From the NCBI RefSeq assembly GCF_002163715.1, contig NZ_CP015698.1, positions 2,706,201 through 2,770,200 of the forward strand: a stretch of DNA of 64,000 nt. Direction: 5' to 3'. This document shows positions 8,903 through 18,189 of this stretch, piece by piece. The position numbers and the translations under genes were made by a program. The first letter of the stretch is position 1. The number at the start of each line of letters is the position of its first letter. Origin of the DNA: Curvibacter sp. AEP1-3. GTDB taxonomy: Bacteria; Pseudomonadota; Gammaproteobacteria; Burkholderiales; Burkholderiaceae_C. Below the pieces are notes generated by a model, which did not search any database, was not told the DNA's origin, and was given only the letters and a program-made list of their open reading frames with translations.

Positions 8903-10462
8903 TCAGGCACCCAAAACACGGTTTTTGCCAGCCCGCTTTGCCAGATACATTGCCTGGTCTGCTCGCCGGATGGCATCAGCAGGTTCCTCTTGCGCCACAA
9001 CCTGAGCCACGCCCGCACTGAAAGTAATCAATACTTTCTCCGTTCCAGACAAGAAGAAGCGTTTGGTCAATTCCCGCTGCAATCGGGTCATGGCTTCAAT
9101 GCCTTTGTCCAATGGCGTATCGGGCAAAAGAATCACAAATTCTTCACCACCGTACCGAGCCAATGTATCCTGAGGACGCATACATTCTTTAGCAACAGCA
9201 GCCAAATGCGTCAGGGCCACATCGCCAGTTGCATGACCCAAGGTATCGTTCAGCTTCTTGAAGTTATCAATGTCCAGCAACGCAACGCTTAGGACGCTTT
9301 CATTGCGCCTCATGGTGGATATTTCGCGATTCAGAGCCTCATCCAGTCCCTTGCGATTCAAAGCACCTGTAAGCGCATCGTGACGAGCCTGCAAACTGAC
9401 CCTGTCTAGTTCCTTATGCAGTTTGGCCAGCTCGGCCTCTGTCTGTTTGGCGCGTTCCTGCATGGCACCTAACTGTTCTCGGGACAGCTGGCTTTCTTGC
9501 GCCATATTGCGTGTAGTGCCCACAACCTCTTTCAACACAGGCGCAATGTCCGCAATGCTCTTGGCCTGCTCAATCAGGCGGGCACTTTCTTCCAACTTGC
9601 TTTGGAATGTGCCGGTGGACTGGGTCATCTGGGCAAGCCGTTCTATAAATGCGGCCAACATACGTCGCATTTCGTCTTGAGCTTCCAACGCCTTGTATTT
9701 GGCGTCTTTCTGTTTAAAGATGACATCGGCCAAGAGGCGTTCAAGCTCGTCCAAGCGCCGCAAACTCAATGGCGGTGTTGACACACTCATCAACGCATCC
9801 ATCTGACCTTTGAGCCACTGTTCATCCAGACTCAGCTCACCGATGTTCGTGAAGACCAAATGCAGTAGCTTGAGAAGACCCTTGCGAATTTCGGCCTGGT
9901 CTTCTGCTGCAAAGGAAAGCCGGTGGCTGTAATTCACCAACATGGTCTTCAATGTGAAGGCATCCGCATCTGGTTTGCGCATTGCCTGAAGCAAAAGACC
10001 GGTTTGCTCCACAAAACGCTCGTCGTCTGTACCCAACGCCGGTTGTGCGTATTCAATCAACCTGGCGATTTGCGCAAAAAACTCCGCTGTCAAAGCAGGC
10101 GGATTAGCAGGCGGTGGTTCTGCACTAGCTGCTGAAGAAGACGTTAGCGGCGATGTTGCTGCGTCCGACGCCACAACAGGCGCAAACGCGCCATAACCCA
10201 CCAGGGCCGATTTGACACCATCCCAACTCAAACGATCGATTGCATAGTCCAACAAGCCTTTTTGTTTCTGTTGACCGGGCGTCTTGAGCGGCAACGATTG
10301 GGATAGATCGCGCAGGAAGTCTGCCGGAAACGGTTGCACAGAAGGAATACCGGCTATCTCGTTATAGACAGACTGGTAGTTGGCCGGCGTAGGGACCAGC
10401 TTTCTTGCCGTGAGCTGCTTCAAAGTCTCTCGGGCAATCTCGAATGAACGTTTCTCAACCAT
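8903..10462 (-). CDS. Diguanylate cyclase (GGDEF domain)
   Basis: Makes cyclic di-GMP from two GTP. 519 residues from the ATG at 10462, which has AGAAAGAGAAG upstream; the frame extends further but without a better site. The C-terminal GGDEF domain (about residues 350-515) has the active site GGEEF near residue 440 and, five residues before it, RPQD, an RxxD inhibitory site, so product feedback is likely. The N-terminal 330 residues are soluble and helical, with a coiled coil just before the catalytic domain. They resemble cytosolic DGCs whose N-terminal domain is unassigned. No transmembrane segment is seen. Confidence 0.92.
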   Translation of the reverse strand: MVEKRSFEIARETLKQLTARKLVPTPANYQSVYNEIAGIPSVQPFPADFLRDLSQSLPLKTPGQQKQKGLLDYAIDRLSWDGVKSALVGYGAFAPVVASDAATSPLTSSSAASAEPPPANPPALTAEFFAQIARLIEYAQPALGTDDERFVEQTGLLLQAMRKPDADAFTLKTMLVNYSHRLSFAAEDQAEIRKGLLKLLHLVFTNIGELSLDEQWLKGQMDALMSVSTPPLSLRRLDELERLLADVIFKQKDAKYKALEAQDEMRRMLAAFIERLAQMTQSTGTFQSKLEESARLIEQAKSIADIAPVLKEVVGTTRNMAQESQLSREQLGAMQERAKQTEAELAKLHKELDRVSLQARHDALTGALNRKGLDEALNREISTMRRNESVLSVALLDIDNFKKLNDTLGHATGDVALTHLAAVAKECMRPQDTLARYGGEEFVILLPDTPLDKGIEAMTRLQRELTKRFFLSGTEKVLITFSAGVAQVVAQEEPADAIRRADQAMYLAKRAGKNRVLGA

Positions 10463-10953
10463 GCTTGCTTCTCTTTCTGGCGCACACCCTGTTTCAAGCG
10501 CAAAGGCATTGTCAGCTGAAATGGTCAAACCGGAACAAAAGTGCGTTGTAAATGGCACGTGTCAACAACACAAGCAAATGAGCATAACCCTGTGTATAAA
10601 CTCGATGACAACTTCTACTTATCCACAGTTCAGAGGTTTTTTTCAAACTTATCCCTGTTCCGGGTACAAAACCAAAGCACAGTCACGCACAAGAGTAGAT
10701 GAGCTTTAAGCTATTGATTTATATAGGTTTCTATGGCTTATCAACAGAAAAGTGCTTTCCTTATCTACTACTACTATTTTGAATTTAAAGAATTAAGACA
10801 ATAGCAAGGAAAACTTTTTCCCCACTTTTGCAATAATGAATTTATTTTGAGAAATCTTGTGTACATCTGCAATTTCCATCGATAAATCAAGGGAAGACAC
10901 CTTCGCATCAAGTAAGATTTGCCACCTTCTGATGAATCTGTCTTAACCCTTTC
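10463..10953. other. AT-rich intergenic region with DnaA boxes, upstream of minC
   Basis: No gene is supported in these 491 bases. Perfect DnaA-box consensus TTATNCACA occurs on the minus strand at 10591-10599 (TGTGTATAA) and on the plus strand at 10619-10627 (TTATCCACA). A one-mismatch box TTATCAACA lies at 10738-10746. At 10764-10776 the plus strand reads TCTACTACTACTA, that is TAG repeats on the other strand, followed by a very AT-rich stretch up to about 10860. This spacer should also hold the minC promoter and the diguanylate cyclase promoter. Confidence 0.6.
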
Positions 10954-11730
10954 ATGCCAGCACCCTCTGCCGTGCAACCGTCATCCTCAAAACGCAGCAC
11001 GTTTGAAATCAAAAGCGCCCAATTGCCGTTGGTTGCTTTGCTGGTGAAGACCAGCGACTTTCAAACCCTTGCGGAAGAGTTGAACGCTGCATTCGGACCG
11101 CAGGGCGAAACACCGGATTTCTTTGAGAAGGATGGCCTGGTCCTGGATTTCTCATCCTTGGATGTCGATGTACCAGCGCAAGGACTAGAACCTCTGCTAC
11201 GGGTCTTGAAAACCTGTAATCTGATTCCTGTTGCCTACCGTTGTAACCACCCTGCTTGGGCTGAAGCTGCGGAGAAGCTAGGTCTGTTCAAAGCGGAGCC
11301 GGAAGTTCAGCGTTCAAAAGCTGCCACGGTAATTCCCGAACCAAGGCAGACACTGGTTCAGGAAGTCATCCGTGAAGTTCCCGGGCCAGCGACCATGGTG
11401 ATAGACAAACCATTGAGATCTGGACAAAAAGTCTATGCCAAGGGCTGTGATCTAGTGGTTTTGGCTATGGTCAACCAAGGCGCTGAAGTAGTGGCTGACG
11501 GTAACATTCATGTGTACGCAGCTTTACGCGGCAAAGCCATGGCAGGTGCCAGAGGAAATGCCAAAGCGAGAATTTTTGCGCTATCACTGGAACCGGAGTT
11601 GGTTTCCATTGCTGGCGTGTATCGCACCAGTGAGAATCCGTTTCCCAAGGAGGTCCATGGGAAGACGGCTCAAGTCCGGCTCAGTGATGACGGACAAGAA
11701 AAATTATTAATAGAAGCCCTCAAGGCTTGA
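10954..11730 (+). CDS. minC: Septum site-determining protein MinC
   Basis: Inhibitor of FtsZ polymerisation that keeps the division ring away from the poles; 258 residues. The N-terminal FtsZ-inhibiting domain spans about residues 15-110 and a variable linker follows. The C-terminal beta-helix MinD-binding domain (about 150-255) shows the repeat pattern RSGQKVYAKGCDLVVLAMVN and DGNIHVYAALRGKAMAGARG. It is the first gene of minCDE; minD follows after 34 bases. The start has no strong ribosome-binding site (TTAACCCTTTC ATG). Confidence 0.96.
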   Translation: MPAPSAVQPSSSKRSTFEIKSAQLPLVALLVKTSDFQTLAEELNAAFGPQGETPDFFEKDGLVLDFSSLDVDVPAQGLEPLLRVLKTCNLIPVAYRCNHPAWAEAAEKLGLFKAEPEVQRSKAATVIPEPRQTLVQEVIREVPGPATMVIDKPLRSGQKVYAKGCDLVVLAMVNQGAEVVADGNIHVYAALRGKAMAGARGNAKARIFALSLEPELVSIAGVYRTSENPFPKEVHGKTAQVRLSDDGQEKLLIEALKA

Positions 11731-11764
11731 AACATTTCACTTCTTTTTGAAAGACCTGCTTCAC

Positions 11765-12580
11765 ATGGCCAAGATCATTGTTGTTACATCGGGCAAAGGC
11801 GGGGTTGGCAAAACGACAACCAGCGCTAGTTTTGCAACAGGGTTGGCATTGCGTGGACACAAAACCGCTGTCATTGACTTTGATGTGGGTTTGCGCAATC
11901 TGGACCTGATCATGGGCTGTGAGCGTCGTGTCGTTTATGACCTGATCAATGTGATTCAGGGCGAAGCCAACCTGAATCAGGCACTGATCAAGGATAAGCA
12001 ATGCGATAACTTGTACATCCTTGCTGCCTCACAAACACGCGACAAAGATGCACTCACGCAGGAAGGCGTGGAGCGGGTGTTGAATGACTTGTCGTCCATG
12101 GACTTCGAATACATCGTGTGCGACTCGCCTGCTGGTATTGAGACCGGCGCACTGATGGCAATGCATTTCGCTGACGAAGCCCTGGTGGTCACCAATCCGG
12201 AGGTCTCATCCGTGCGCGATTCAGACCGCATTCTCGGAATGCTGTCGAGCAAGACCAAGCGTGCGATGGAAGGTACAACGCCGATCAAGGAGCATTTGCT
12301 CATCACACGTTACAACCCGGCACGCGTAGACCAAGGGCAGATGCTGTCCCTAGAAGATATTCAGGATATCTTGCGCATACCGTTGATTGGTGTGATACCT
12401 GAAAGTGAATCTGTTTTGCAAGCATCGAACCAGGGCGTTCCTGCTGTACACATGCAAGGCAGCGATGTATCTGAAGCCTATAAAGACGTGATCGATCGCT
12501 TTTTGGGTGCTGAAAAGCCCATGCGATTTACCGAGGCTCCCAAACAAGGTTTGCTGAAGCGCCTGTTCGGAGGGAAATGA
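11765..12580 (+). CDS. minD: Septum site-determining ATPase MinD
   Basis: Membrane-associated ParA/MinD-type ATPase of 271 residues that recruits MinC and oscillates with MinE. The ATG at 11765 gives [19 protein letters not shown], containing the deviant Walker A motif with its signature lysine. The C-terminal amphipathic membrane-targeting helix is visible as [10 protein letters not shown]. The frame could start 18 bases earlier, but this start matches the family. minE starts four bases after the stop. Confidence 0.98.
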   Translation: MAKIIVVTSGKGGVGKTTTSASFATGLALRGHKTAVIDFDVGLRNLDLIMGCERRVVYDLINVIQGEANLNQALIKDKQCDNLYILAASQTRDKDALTQEGVERVLNDLSSMDFEYIVCDSPAGIETGALMAMHFADEALVVTNPEVSSVRDSDRILGMLSSKTKRAMEGTTPIKEHLLITRYNPARVDQGQMLSLEDIQDILRIPLIGVIPESESVLQASNQGVPAVHMQGSDVSEAYKDVIDRFLGAEKPMRFTEAPKQGLLKRLFGGK

Positions 12581-12584
12581 GGCT

Positions 12585-12845
12585 ATGTCATTCCTTTCAT
12601 TTCTGATCGGCGAGAAAAAGAAGACAGCAAGTGTTGCAAAGGAACGGTTGCAAATCATCCTGGCCCATGAACGCAGTGGCCGGAATGCAGCGGAACCTGA
12701 CTATCTACCCGATCTGCAACGGGATCTGGTTGCTGTCATCAGCAAGTACATCAAGATCAATCCTGACGATATCAAAGTCAACCTGGAACGTCAGGACAAC
12801 CTGGAAGTGCTGGAAGTCAAAATTGAGCTACCTGACGCGCGTTAA
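12585..12845 (+). CDS. minE: Cell division topological specificity factor MinE
   Basis: Activates the MinD ATPase and restricts MinCD to the poles; 86 residues, the usual length. It begins [30 protein letters not shown], with the membrane-binding N-terminal helix and the MinD-contact helix. The topological-specificity domain follows (about residues 35-86). A GAGG sequence precedes the ATG. Its stop codon overlaps the stop of the convergent NRDE-family gene. Confidence 0.97.
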   Translation: MSFLSFLIGEKKKTASVAKERLQIILAHERSGRNAAEPDYLPDLQRDLVAVISKYIKINPDDIKVNLERQDNLEVLEVKIELPDAR

Positions 12846-13597
12846 GCGCTGATAGGAAACTGCAAATTTGTTTGACCCTGCAATCCTCGTTCATTGAACG
12901 TACGTTCTTGGAATGAGATAGCAGCAGGGTCAATCTGCACAAGACTGCTAGCCCGTGTTCCATATCCGGGCATTTTGATAAAGACAGCAGACAGCTGGTG
13001 TTCGATGTGTTGCGGGACACCGGTTGAGGGGCAGGTGTTCAAACTTGCAAGGCGACTATCGCTCAGTAAAGCAAAGTAATCTTCTTCAGAAACGCTTTTC
13101 GTTTCTCGAAGATGTGAAAGTTTGCTCTTAGTAGCCACCAACTTGGGCCAGGGTGTGTCAAATCCAGCATTCGACACGCCCGAAATGCCCGGCAACATGG
13201 TCAGAATCTGACCCGTATGGCTTTCAAAGCCAGCCAAAGTTTCACCGTCGAATACCAGCAAGTTGAACGCGTTGTAAGCATTAGCTTGTGTCGAAATCTT
13301 ATCGAGATATTCTTCGGCATCAAGCGCAGCAGACAAGAATTGAGTAACCAATTCACCCCGGCTTTTTGCCTGTGGATTGGGTGCTTTGCCGCTCCTGAAA
13401 TTGGTGACCGCTGCCATTCTGCCTTTGCGACTGCAGCCCAACCAAGTACCGAGTGCTTCCTGGTCTTTTCCTGCGTAGATGTTGGAATCAGGCCATGCAT
13501 GCAAGGGAAAAGTAGGCCGTTGGTACGCTTCATCACGATTACTCAAAAGAAGCAACTTTTTGGATTCCGGATCCCAGTCCCAGACGATGAGGCACAT
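12842..13597 (-). CDS. NRDE family protein (TANGO2-like)
   Basis: Protein of 251 residues with the NRDE signature near the N-terminus: [20 protein letters not shown] then RDEAYQRP. This family includes eukaryotic TANGO2; the Cys at position 2 suggests an N-terminal nucleophile fold, but the activity is not settled. Further family marks are [16 protein letters not shown] and the late GTRASS. It converges with minE (stops overlap) and lies nine bases from the Lrp gene on the same strand, so the two may be co-transcribed. Confidence 0.88.
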   Translation of the reverse strand: MCLIVWDWDPESKKLLLLSNRDEAYQRPTFPLHAWPDSNIYAGKDQEALGTWLGCSRKGRMAAVTNFRSGKAPNPQAKSRGELVTQFLSAALDAEEYLDKISTQANAYNAFNLLVFDGETLAGFESHTGQILTMLPGISGVSNAGFDTPWPKLVATKSKLSHLRETKSVSEEDYFALLSDSRLASLNTCPSTGVPQHIEHQLSAVFIKMPGYGTRASSLVQIDPAAISFQERTFNERGLQGQTNLQFPISA

Positions 13598-13606
13598 TGA
13601 AACACC

Positions 13607-14071
13607 TTAGACCAAGGGAAGTGCGGTTCTATCGATCACACGACGCAGCACAAAGCTGGAGTGAACACCTGTGACTCCTTCAATCCGGGTGAGCTTGTTC
13701 AATAACAAGGTCTGGTAATGATCCATGTCTTTAACGGCAACTTTGATTTGATAGTCCGCATCCTGGCCAGTGATGAGCAGGCATTCAAGCACTTCAGGCA
13801 GTACGCCAACGCTGGCCTCAAAGTTGGCAAATCGTTCCGGCGTATGTCTGTCCATGGAGATGTGGACCAAAGCGATCAAAGACAGACCCAGCTTTTTGGC
13901 ATCCAACATGGCGCGATAACCCGTAATCAAGCCGGATTCTTCAAGCGCTCGGACCCTGCGCAGGCAGGGCGAGGGAGACAAACCAATGCGATCTGCCAAA
14001 TCCTGGTTGGCAATCCGGCCGTCTACTTGAAGGATTTCCAGAATTTGCTGATCTATGCGATCTATTTCCAT
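13607..14071 (-). CDS. Lrp/AsnC-family transcriptional regulator
   Basis: Feast/famine regulator of 154 residues. The N-terminal helix-turn-helix is in residues 1-60 (IDRIDQQILEILQVDGRIAN, then LADRIGLSPSPCLRRV). The C-terminal RAM ligand domain follows, with GQDADYQIKVAVKDMDHYQ. Length and layout are those of Lrp-type global or local regulators; the effector, probably an amino acid, is not readable. The upstream stretch 14072-14110 is very AT-rich, as expected of an autoregulated Lrp promoter. Confidence 0.93.
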   Translation of the reverse strand: MEIDRIDQQILEILQVDGRIANQDLADRIGLSPSPCLRRVRALEESGLITGYRAMLDAKKLGLSLIALVHISMDRHTPERFANFEASVGVLPEVLECLLITGQDADYQIKVAVKDMDHYQTLLLNKLTRIEGVTGVHSSFVLRRVIDRTALPLV

Positions 14072-14256
14072 AATCTATCTATAAAACATAAATTTATAAA
14101 ATATTATGCCAAATATATAGAGAAATAGAGCAACTTCGCAATCTAATGCTTGCTCAACCGCCATACACTTCTTCTCAGGGTTGAATCACAGCCTCACTTA
14201 TTGCGGGACTCACAAGGAACCGGTTCACTGCAGGTTTTACCAAAGCCTCTACCTTT

Positions 14257-14293
14257 AACGCCCTTGCTATTCAACCGATAGCGGGGCGTTTTT
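14257..14293 (+). terminator. Rho-independent terminator with no upstream coding gene
   Basis: AACGCCC (14257-14263) pairs with GGGCGTT (14284-14290), and inside it GCTAT (14266-14270) pairs with ATAGC (14278-14282) around a seven-base loop. The stem ends in a run of T to 14293. Only the plus strand has a T-run. No plus-strand gene lies between 12845 and this site, so it may end an unannotated small RNA. Confidence 0.7.
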
Positions 14294-14314
14294 GATGGCG
14301 GGTACGATCACTGC

Positions 14315-14800
14315 ATGAGCGAGACCACAAATTTTCATTCAGTGATTTCAAAACTGCTGGGTGGACAACGCATCGCCACTTTGGCAACTGTTGACGATGA
14401 CGGACTTCCCCACGCGTCCTTGGTTCCCTTTGCGCTGTTACGTGAGCAGGCATCCCTGTTGATTCATGTGAGCGCACTGGCGCCACACTTTGGCTATCTG
14501 AAGCGCCAATTACAGGCAGCAGTTTTGATTTCAAAGCCAGAAACAGCAGGTGAAGAAGTTCACGCGCTGCCAAGACTTTCAATTCAAGCCGATATTGAAT
14601 TCATTGACAGACAAAGTTCTGACTACGCCCCAGCACGCGATGCATATGTTCAACGTTTCCCTGAAGCGGGATTCATGACCGATTTGCAGGACTTTGCTTT
14701 TGTCAAAATCAAGCCACTTTCAGGCCGGGTTGTTGCCGGATTTGGTGCCGCCAGAAAGCTTGACCAAGCAAGCCTGCAGGCAGCTATTGAGACCAGTTAG
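14315..14800 (+). CDS. Pyridoxamine 5'-phosphate oxidase-like / HugZ-like protein
   Basis: Split-barrel flavin- or heme-binding-type protein of 161 residues. The fold signature LGGQRIATLATVDDDGLPHA, SLVPFALL and RLSIQADIEFI is that of the PPOX/HugZ group. A late FVKIKPLSGRVVAGFGAARK matches the HugZ-type C-terminal part of the barrel. The cofactor and substrate cannot be decided: heme utilisation, F420/FMN reductase or general stress roles are all possible. It converges with the amidotransferase gene, overlapping it by four bases. Confidence 0.82.
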   Translation: MSETTNFHSVISKLLGGQRIATLATVDDDGLPHASLVPFALLREQASLLIHVSALAPHFGYLKRQLQAAVLISKPETAGEEVHALPRLSIQADIEFIDRQSSDYAPARDAYVQRFPEAGFMTDLQDFAFVKIKPLSGRVVAGFGAARKLDQASLQAAIETS

Positions 14801-15501
14801 TTGCTTTCGACGAAAGCGACCATGACTTTGGCAAAGTCTGCGCCCTCGTGTCCGTATTGCAGACTTTCCATGCTGGACGCGTAGTGCTCGTCACCCAGAA
14901 GCGCGCGACGTTTGTTCAAAAGATAGGCGCTGTAATCTTCTACAAACTCGGGATGAGGTTGAATGCACAGGACTTCTCTGCCCTTGGAGTAGGCAGCGAT
15001 AGGGCATCGGTCACTGCTCGCAAGCAGTCGTGCGCCTTCGGGTAACTCCAAGACCTGGTCCTGGTGGCTGGCCAACAAAGCGAAACCATCACGGTTGTTG
15101 TCTACGAGATCTTCTGCGTGCCACTGGTACGTGTTGCGTCCCGTTACCCAGCCTTGAGGTGCACGACCCACTTTGGCGCCCATGCACAGAGCGATCAACT
15201 GATGGCCAAAACACACACCCAACAACTTGATGTCGGTGGACAACAGCGCGGTGACCCTGCGCCGCAGCTCTACCACCCAAGGCTCATCTGAGAAGGAGTC
15301 TGCTTTGCTGCCCGTAAGAAGCACAGCGTCGTAATCTGCAAAATTCGCCGGGTATTCACCGTGCGGTGTGCTGAAACGATCCATTGTCCAATCGGCAGCC
15401 CCGGCATCACGAAGGACTTTCTCCAACATGGCACCGTAATTGCCGTACACCGGGATTAAGGCTTCGTCGATGGTGTCGTTGTCCAGAATGCAGAGTTTCA
15501 T
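14797..15501 (-). CDS. Class I glutamine amidotransferase (GuaA N-domain-like)
   Basis: Stand-alone glutamine amidotransferase of 234 residues that would release ammonia from glutamine or hydrolyse a gamma-glutamyl bond. The start MKLCILDNDTID at 15501 was chosen; the longer frame to 15645 has no support. The catalytic triad is clear: Cys in GVCFGHQLIA, then His and Glu in QPHPEFVEDY. There is no synthetase domain. Relatives are annotated as GMP synthase-like or gamma-glutamyl-GABA hydrolase-like; the partner is unknown. Confidence 0.86.
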   Translation of the reverse strand: MKLCILDNDTIDEALIPVYGNYGAMLEKVLRDAGAADWTMDRFSTPHGEYPANFADYDAVLLTGSKADSFSDEPWVVELRRRVTALLSTDIKLLGVCFGHQLIALCMGAKVGRAPQGWVTGRNTYQWHAEDLVDNNRDGFALLASHQDQVLELPEGARLLASSDRCPIAAYSKGREVLCIQPHPEFVEDYSAYLLNKRRALLGDEHYASSMESLQYGHEGADFAKVMVAFVESN

Positions 15502-15989
15502 GCTTTGAATATTCCCGAGTTTCACTAAGAAAACCACACCCTGTCGAGTCAAAACAGGGCGTGAAGTTCCGGTTTCAGTGCTCCATGCTACATTAGCGAG
15601 TCGCCAAAAAGCGATTGGCAGTGTCTGAGCCTCGTGCAAAAACACAATTCTCCCGACTGTGGAGGTTCCAATCCAGCGCCTATTCGGCTTCTAGAGCGAC
15701 TCCCAATACCTACCGGTAGCTGCAGACGGATAACCAGTCCACTTCCTTTGCAGTTGGCGCGTTTGTATATTTATAAATTCAGAACCAAAATTAGTTTGAC
15801 GATTTACACACAGTTCAACTTGGCAAATAGCGCATTGCCGGCTGCACTGGTGCGACGCGCACAAATATTGAATTTTGGTGTCGATTTTTCAACGCTTGTT
15901 GCGCTGGCGGAATCTGCAAACGCACAAGTTTTTTACCGGACACAAGCTCGAACCGGCTCCTGGTAATTCATAGGTTCAGAGGAAGTTTT
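15502..15989. other. Intergenic region with probable long infA leader
   Basis: These 488 bases hold no gene I can support; a 110-codon frame at 15634-15966 lacks a recognisable family or ribosome-binding site. TATATT at 15766-15771 in an AT-rich patch could be a -10 element for infA, which would leave a leader of about 200 bases. That leader is more GC-rich and ends in GAGGAAG before the infA ATG. The promoter call is weak. Confidence 0.35.
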
Positions 15990-16238
15990 ATGGCAAAAGA
16001 AGATCTGATTGAAATGATGGGCGTGGTTAACGAAGTGTTGCCTGATACCCGTTTCCGCGTCACCTTGGACAATGGTCACCAGCTGATCGCCTATTCGGCA
16101 GGCAAGATGCGCAAGAACCACATCCGCATTCTGGCGGGTGACCGTGTTTCCCTGGAGTTGTCTCCCTATGACCTGAGCAAGGGTCGTATCAACTTCCGTC
16201 ACATCGAAGGCCGCGGCCCGATGACCCCACGTCGCTGA
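15990..16238 (+). CDS. infA: Translation initiation factor IF-1
   Basis: OB-fold protein of 82 residues that binds the ribosomal A site during initiation. It starts [20 protein letters not shown] and contains the S1-like core [20 protein letters not shown] and [20 protein letters not shown]. The C-terminus is about ten residues longer than the 72-residue form found in ribosomal-protein operons. The isolated location also suggests this is the second infA copy of betaproteobacteria, often linked to cold or stress. A GAGGAAG lies just upstream. Confidence 0.96.
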   Translation: MAKEDLIEMMGVVNEVLPDTRFRVTLDNGHQLIAYSAGKMRKNHIRILAGDRVSLELSPYDLSKGRINFRHIEGRGPMTPRR

Positions 16239-16424
16239 TCAGCAACTTGGACATAGGCCGGTGGTCGTCTGATGGCGGGCACCTGCCACGAATAGCCTTA
16301 CTCCGCTGATCATTCTTGGCGGAAAAATACATGGGTTTGGGTTCGTGTTGGAATTACCAACACGTACGGGGTGCAACGCTACCGTGGATAAATCCAAGCA
16401 TCATGAGGAAAAGCAAACAGTCTA

Positions 16425-16481
16425 AATTGCTATTAATTTAATAGCTGCTCGCGCATACTTTACGAGCGCCAGAGCCCGATT
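16425..16481 (+). repeat. Dispersed repeat ATAGCTGCTCGCGC, copy A
   Basis: Reads AATTGCTATTAATTTA, then ATAGCTGCTCGCGCATACTT, then a complementary-type half GAGCGCCAGAGCCCGATT. Four further copies lie at 39.6, 42.0, 42.4 and 54.3 kb, all in the same orientation. Here it sits between infA and the chemotaxis receptor gene. The nearby CGTGTTGG-AATTA-CCAACACG hairpin at 16344-16364 is separate. Confidence 0.75.
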
Positions 16482-16496
16482 AGAGGCTGATTTTGC

Positions 16497-18038
16497 TCAC
16501 AGCTTGAAGGTGGCCACCACCTGCACCAAGTCATTGGCCTGACTCTTCAGGCTGCTCGCAGCCGCTGCCATCTCTTCCACCAATGCGGCGTTCTGTTGCG
16601 TAGCCTGGTCCATCTGGGTGACTGCTTCTCCAACCTGAGAGACACCGGCACTCTGTTCTGAACTGGCGGCGCTGATTTCTCCCATGATGTCTGTCACCCG
16701 GCGGATGCTGCTGACTACTTCGGTCATGGTTTCACCGGCTTTGTCTACCAGACTACTGCCTTGCTCTACCCGCTCTACGCTGGCGTTGATCAGGGTCTTG
16801 ATTTCTTTGGCGGCTTCGGCAGACCGTCCTGCGAGGGACCGGACTTCAGAGGCTACGACTGCAAAGCCCCGGCCCTGTTCTCCTGCTCTTGCGGCTTCTA
16901 CCGCAGCATTCAGGGCCAGGATGTTGGTCTGGAAGGCAATTCCGTCAATGACGCTGATGATGTCTGCGATCTTGCGGCTGGATTCGTTGATGCCTTTCAT
17001 GGTCTCCACGACCTGGCCGACGACTTCTCCACCTTGAATAGCGACGGTAGAGGCATTCATGGCCAGTTGATTGGCTTGACGGGCGGAGTCGGCGTTTTGT
17101 TTGACGGTGGAGCCGAGTTCTTCCATGGACGCTGCGGTTTCTTCCAGAGCGCTGGCTTGTTGTTCGGTGCGGGCGGAGAGGTCGTTGTTGCCTTGGGCGA
17201 TTTCGGCGCTGGCGGTGGCTACGGATTCGGAGCCTGAGCGCACTTGAGATACCACGCTGGCCAACTTGGTTTGCATGCGTTGCAAAGCCGCCAGCAGTTG
17301 GCCGGTTTCGTTGGCCGAGTCCACTTTGATGGTCTTGGACAAATCACCATCAGCAATGTTGTCTGCCAGATCGATTACCGTCGATATCGGCCCGGTAACT
17401 GACTTGGTCACCCACAGGGTGGCAAAAACCGCAGCAATTGCGCCAAGCAACAGTGCCGTGAGCATGGAGGCACGCGCAGTATTGAAGCTATTTTCCGTTT
17501 TGCTACTGGCGAACGTGGCACCGGATTGGTTGTACTCAGAGATCTTTTTGGTAGTGACAATGATTTTGTCAAACAAGACCTTTGCATCGCCTTCCAACAG
17601 CTTGCGGGCAGGAAACTTTTCACGTTTGGTCGACATGTCGATCAGTTGCACGTGCAATGCCTGATACGCTTTCCAGTCGGTTTCCAGCGCATCAAACAAG
17701 GTTTTCTCGTCGGGCTCGTTAACCAATTTGCCGTATTCCTGCCGTGTGGCCTCAACGGTGGCCACCGCTTGCGAAGCCAGTTTTTCTATGCGCTCCATGG
17801 CGCCTTCGTCGGTGTTGAGTACATGCTGACTTTCCCATGCCCGCAAATCTGCCAGGCCCGCTTTCAGGTCGCCTACGAGGCCCACACTCGGCAACCAATT
17901 GGTGGTGATAGCGGTGGTGTCATTGCGCATGGCTTGCATCTGCGAGATTGCAAGCACCACAACGGCGACCAGCAATGCGGTCAGTCCGCCCATCACCGCC
18001 ATCAGACGCGTGGAAATCTTCATGTCTTTGATATTCAT
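16497..18038 (-). CDS. Methyl-accepting chemotaxis protein
   Basis: Membrane chemoreceptor of 513 residues. Transmembrane segment 1 is at about 11-32. A periplasmic four-helix-bundle-type sensor follows to about 190, then transmembrane segment 2 (about 192-213), a HAMP domain and the cytoplasmic signalling domain. The conserved hairpin tip reads [20 protein letters not shown]. No C-terminal CheR-tethering pentapeptide is present. AGGAG lies seven bases before the ATG. GTATCGGGG at 18058-18066, on the coding strand CCCCGATAC, resembles a sigma-28 -10 element, but the spacing to any -35 is poor. Confidence 0.95.
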   Translation of the reverse strand: MNIKDMKISTRLMAVMGGLTALLVAVVVLAISQMQAMRNDTTAITTNWLPSVGLVGDLKAGLADLRAWESQHVLNTDEGAMERIEKLASQAVATVEATRQEYGKLVNEPDEKTLFDALETDWKAYQALHVQLIDMSTKREKFPARKLLEGDAKVLFDKIIVTTKKISEYNQSGATFASSKTENSFNTARASMLTALLLGAIAAVFATLWVTKSVTGPISTVIDLADNIADGDLSKTIKVDSANETGQLLAALQRMQTKLASVVSQVRSGSESVATASAEIAQGNNDLSARTEQQASALEETAASMEELGSTVKQNADSARQANQLAMNASTVAIQGGEVVGQVVETMKGINESSRKIADIISVIDGIAFQTNILALNAAVEAARAGEQGRGFAVVASEVRSLAGRSAEAAKEIKTLINASVERVEQGSSLVDKAGETMTEVVSSIRRVTDIMGEISAASSEQSAGVSQVGEAVTQMDQATQQNAALVEEMAAAASSLKSQANDLVQVVATFKL

Positions 18039-18127
18039 GGCCTGTCTCCTTATGGTTGTATCGGGGCCAAATCCAGCTGCTACCTACGCTTATGGGGTGA
18101 AAAATAGCATGCTTCGCAACGACGAAA

Positions 18128-18166
18128 AAGGCCCATAACAACGGTATTTCCGTCGCTATGGGCCTT
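18128..18166 (-). terminator. Rho-independent terminator of the dehydratase gene
   Basis: AAGGCCCATA (18128-18137) is an exact complement of TATGGGCCTT (18157-18166). Read on the minus strand, the stem is followed by TTTTTCGTC, so it ends transcription coming from the dehydratase gene 24 bases away. Confidence 0.85.
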
Positions 18167-18189
18167 AAAGGCTTCAAACAGTACGCAAT

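Noticed and set aside
15634..15966. 110-codon open frame upstream of infA
   Set aside because: No family resemblance, no ribosome-binding site, odd composition; better explained as leader or spacer DNA.
16344..16364. CGTGTTGG-AATTA-CCAACACG hairpin as infA terminator
   Set aside because: Perfect stem but no T-run on either strand and more than 100 bases from the infA stop.
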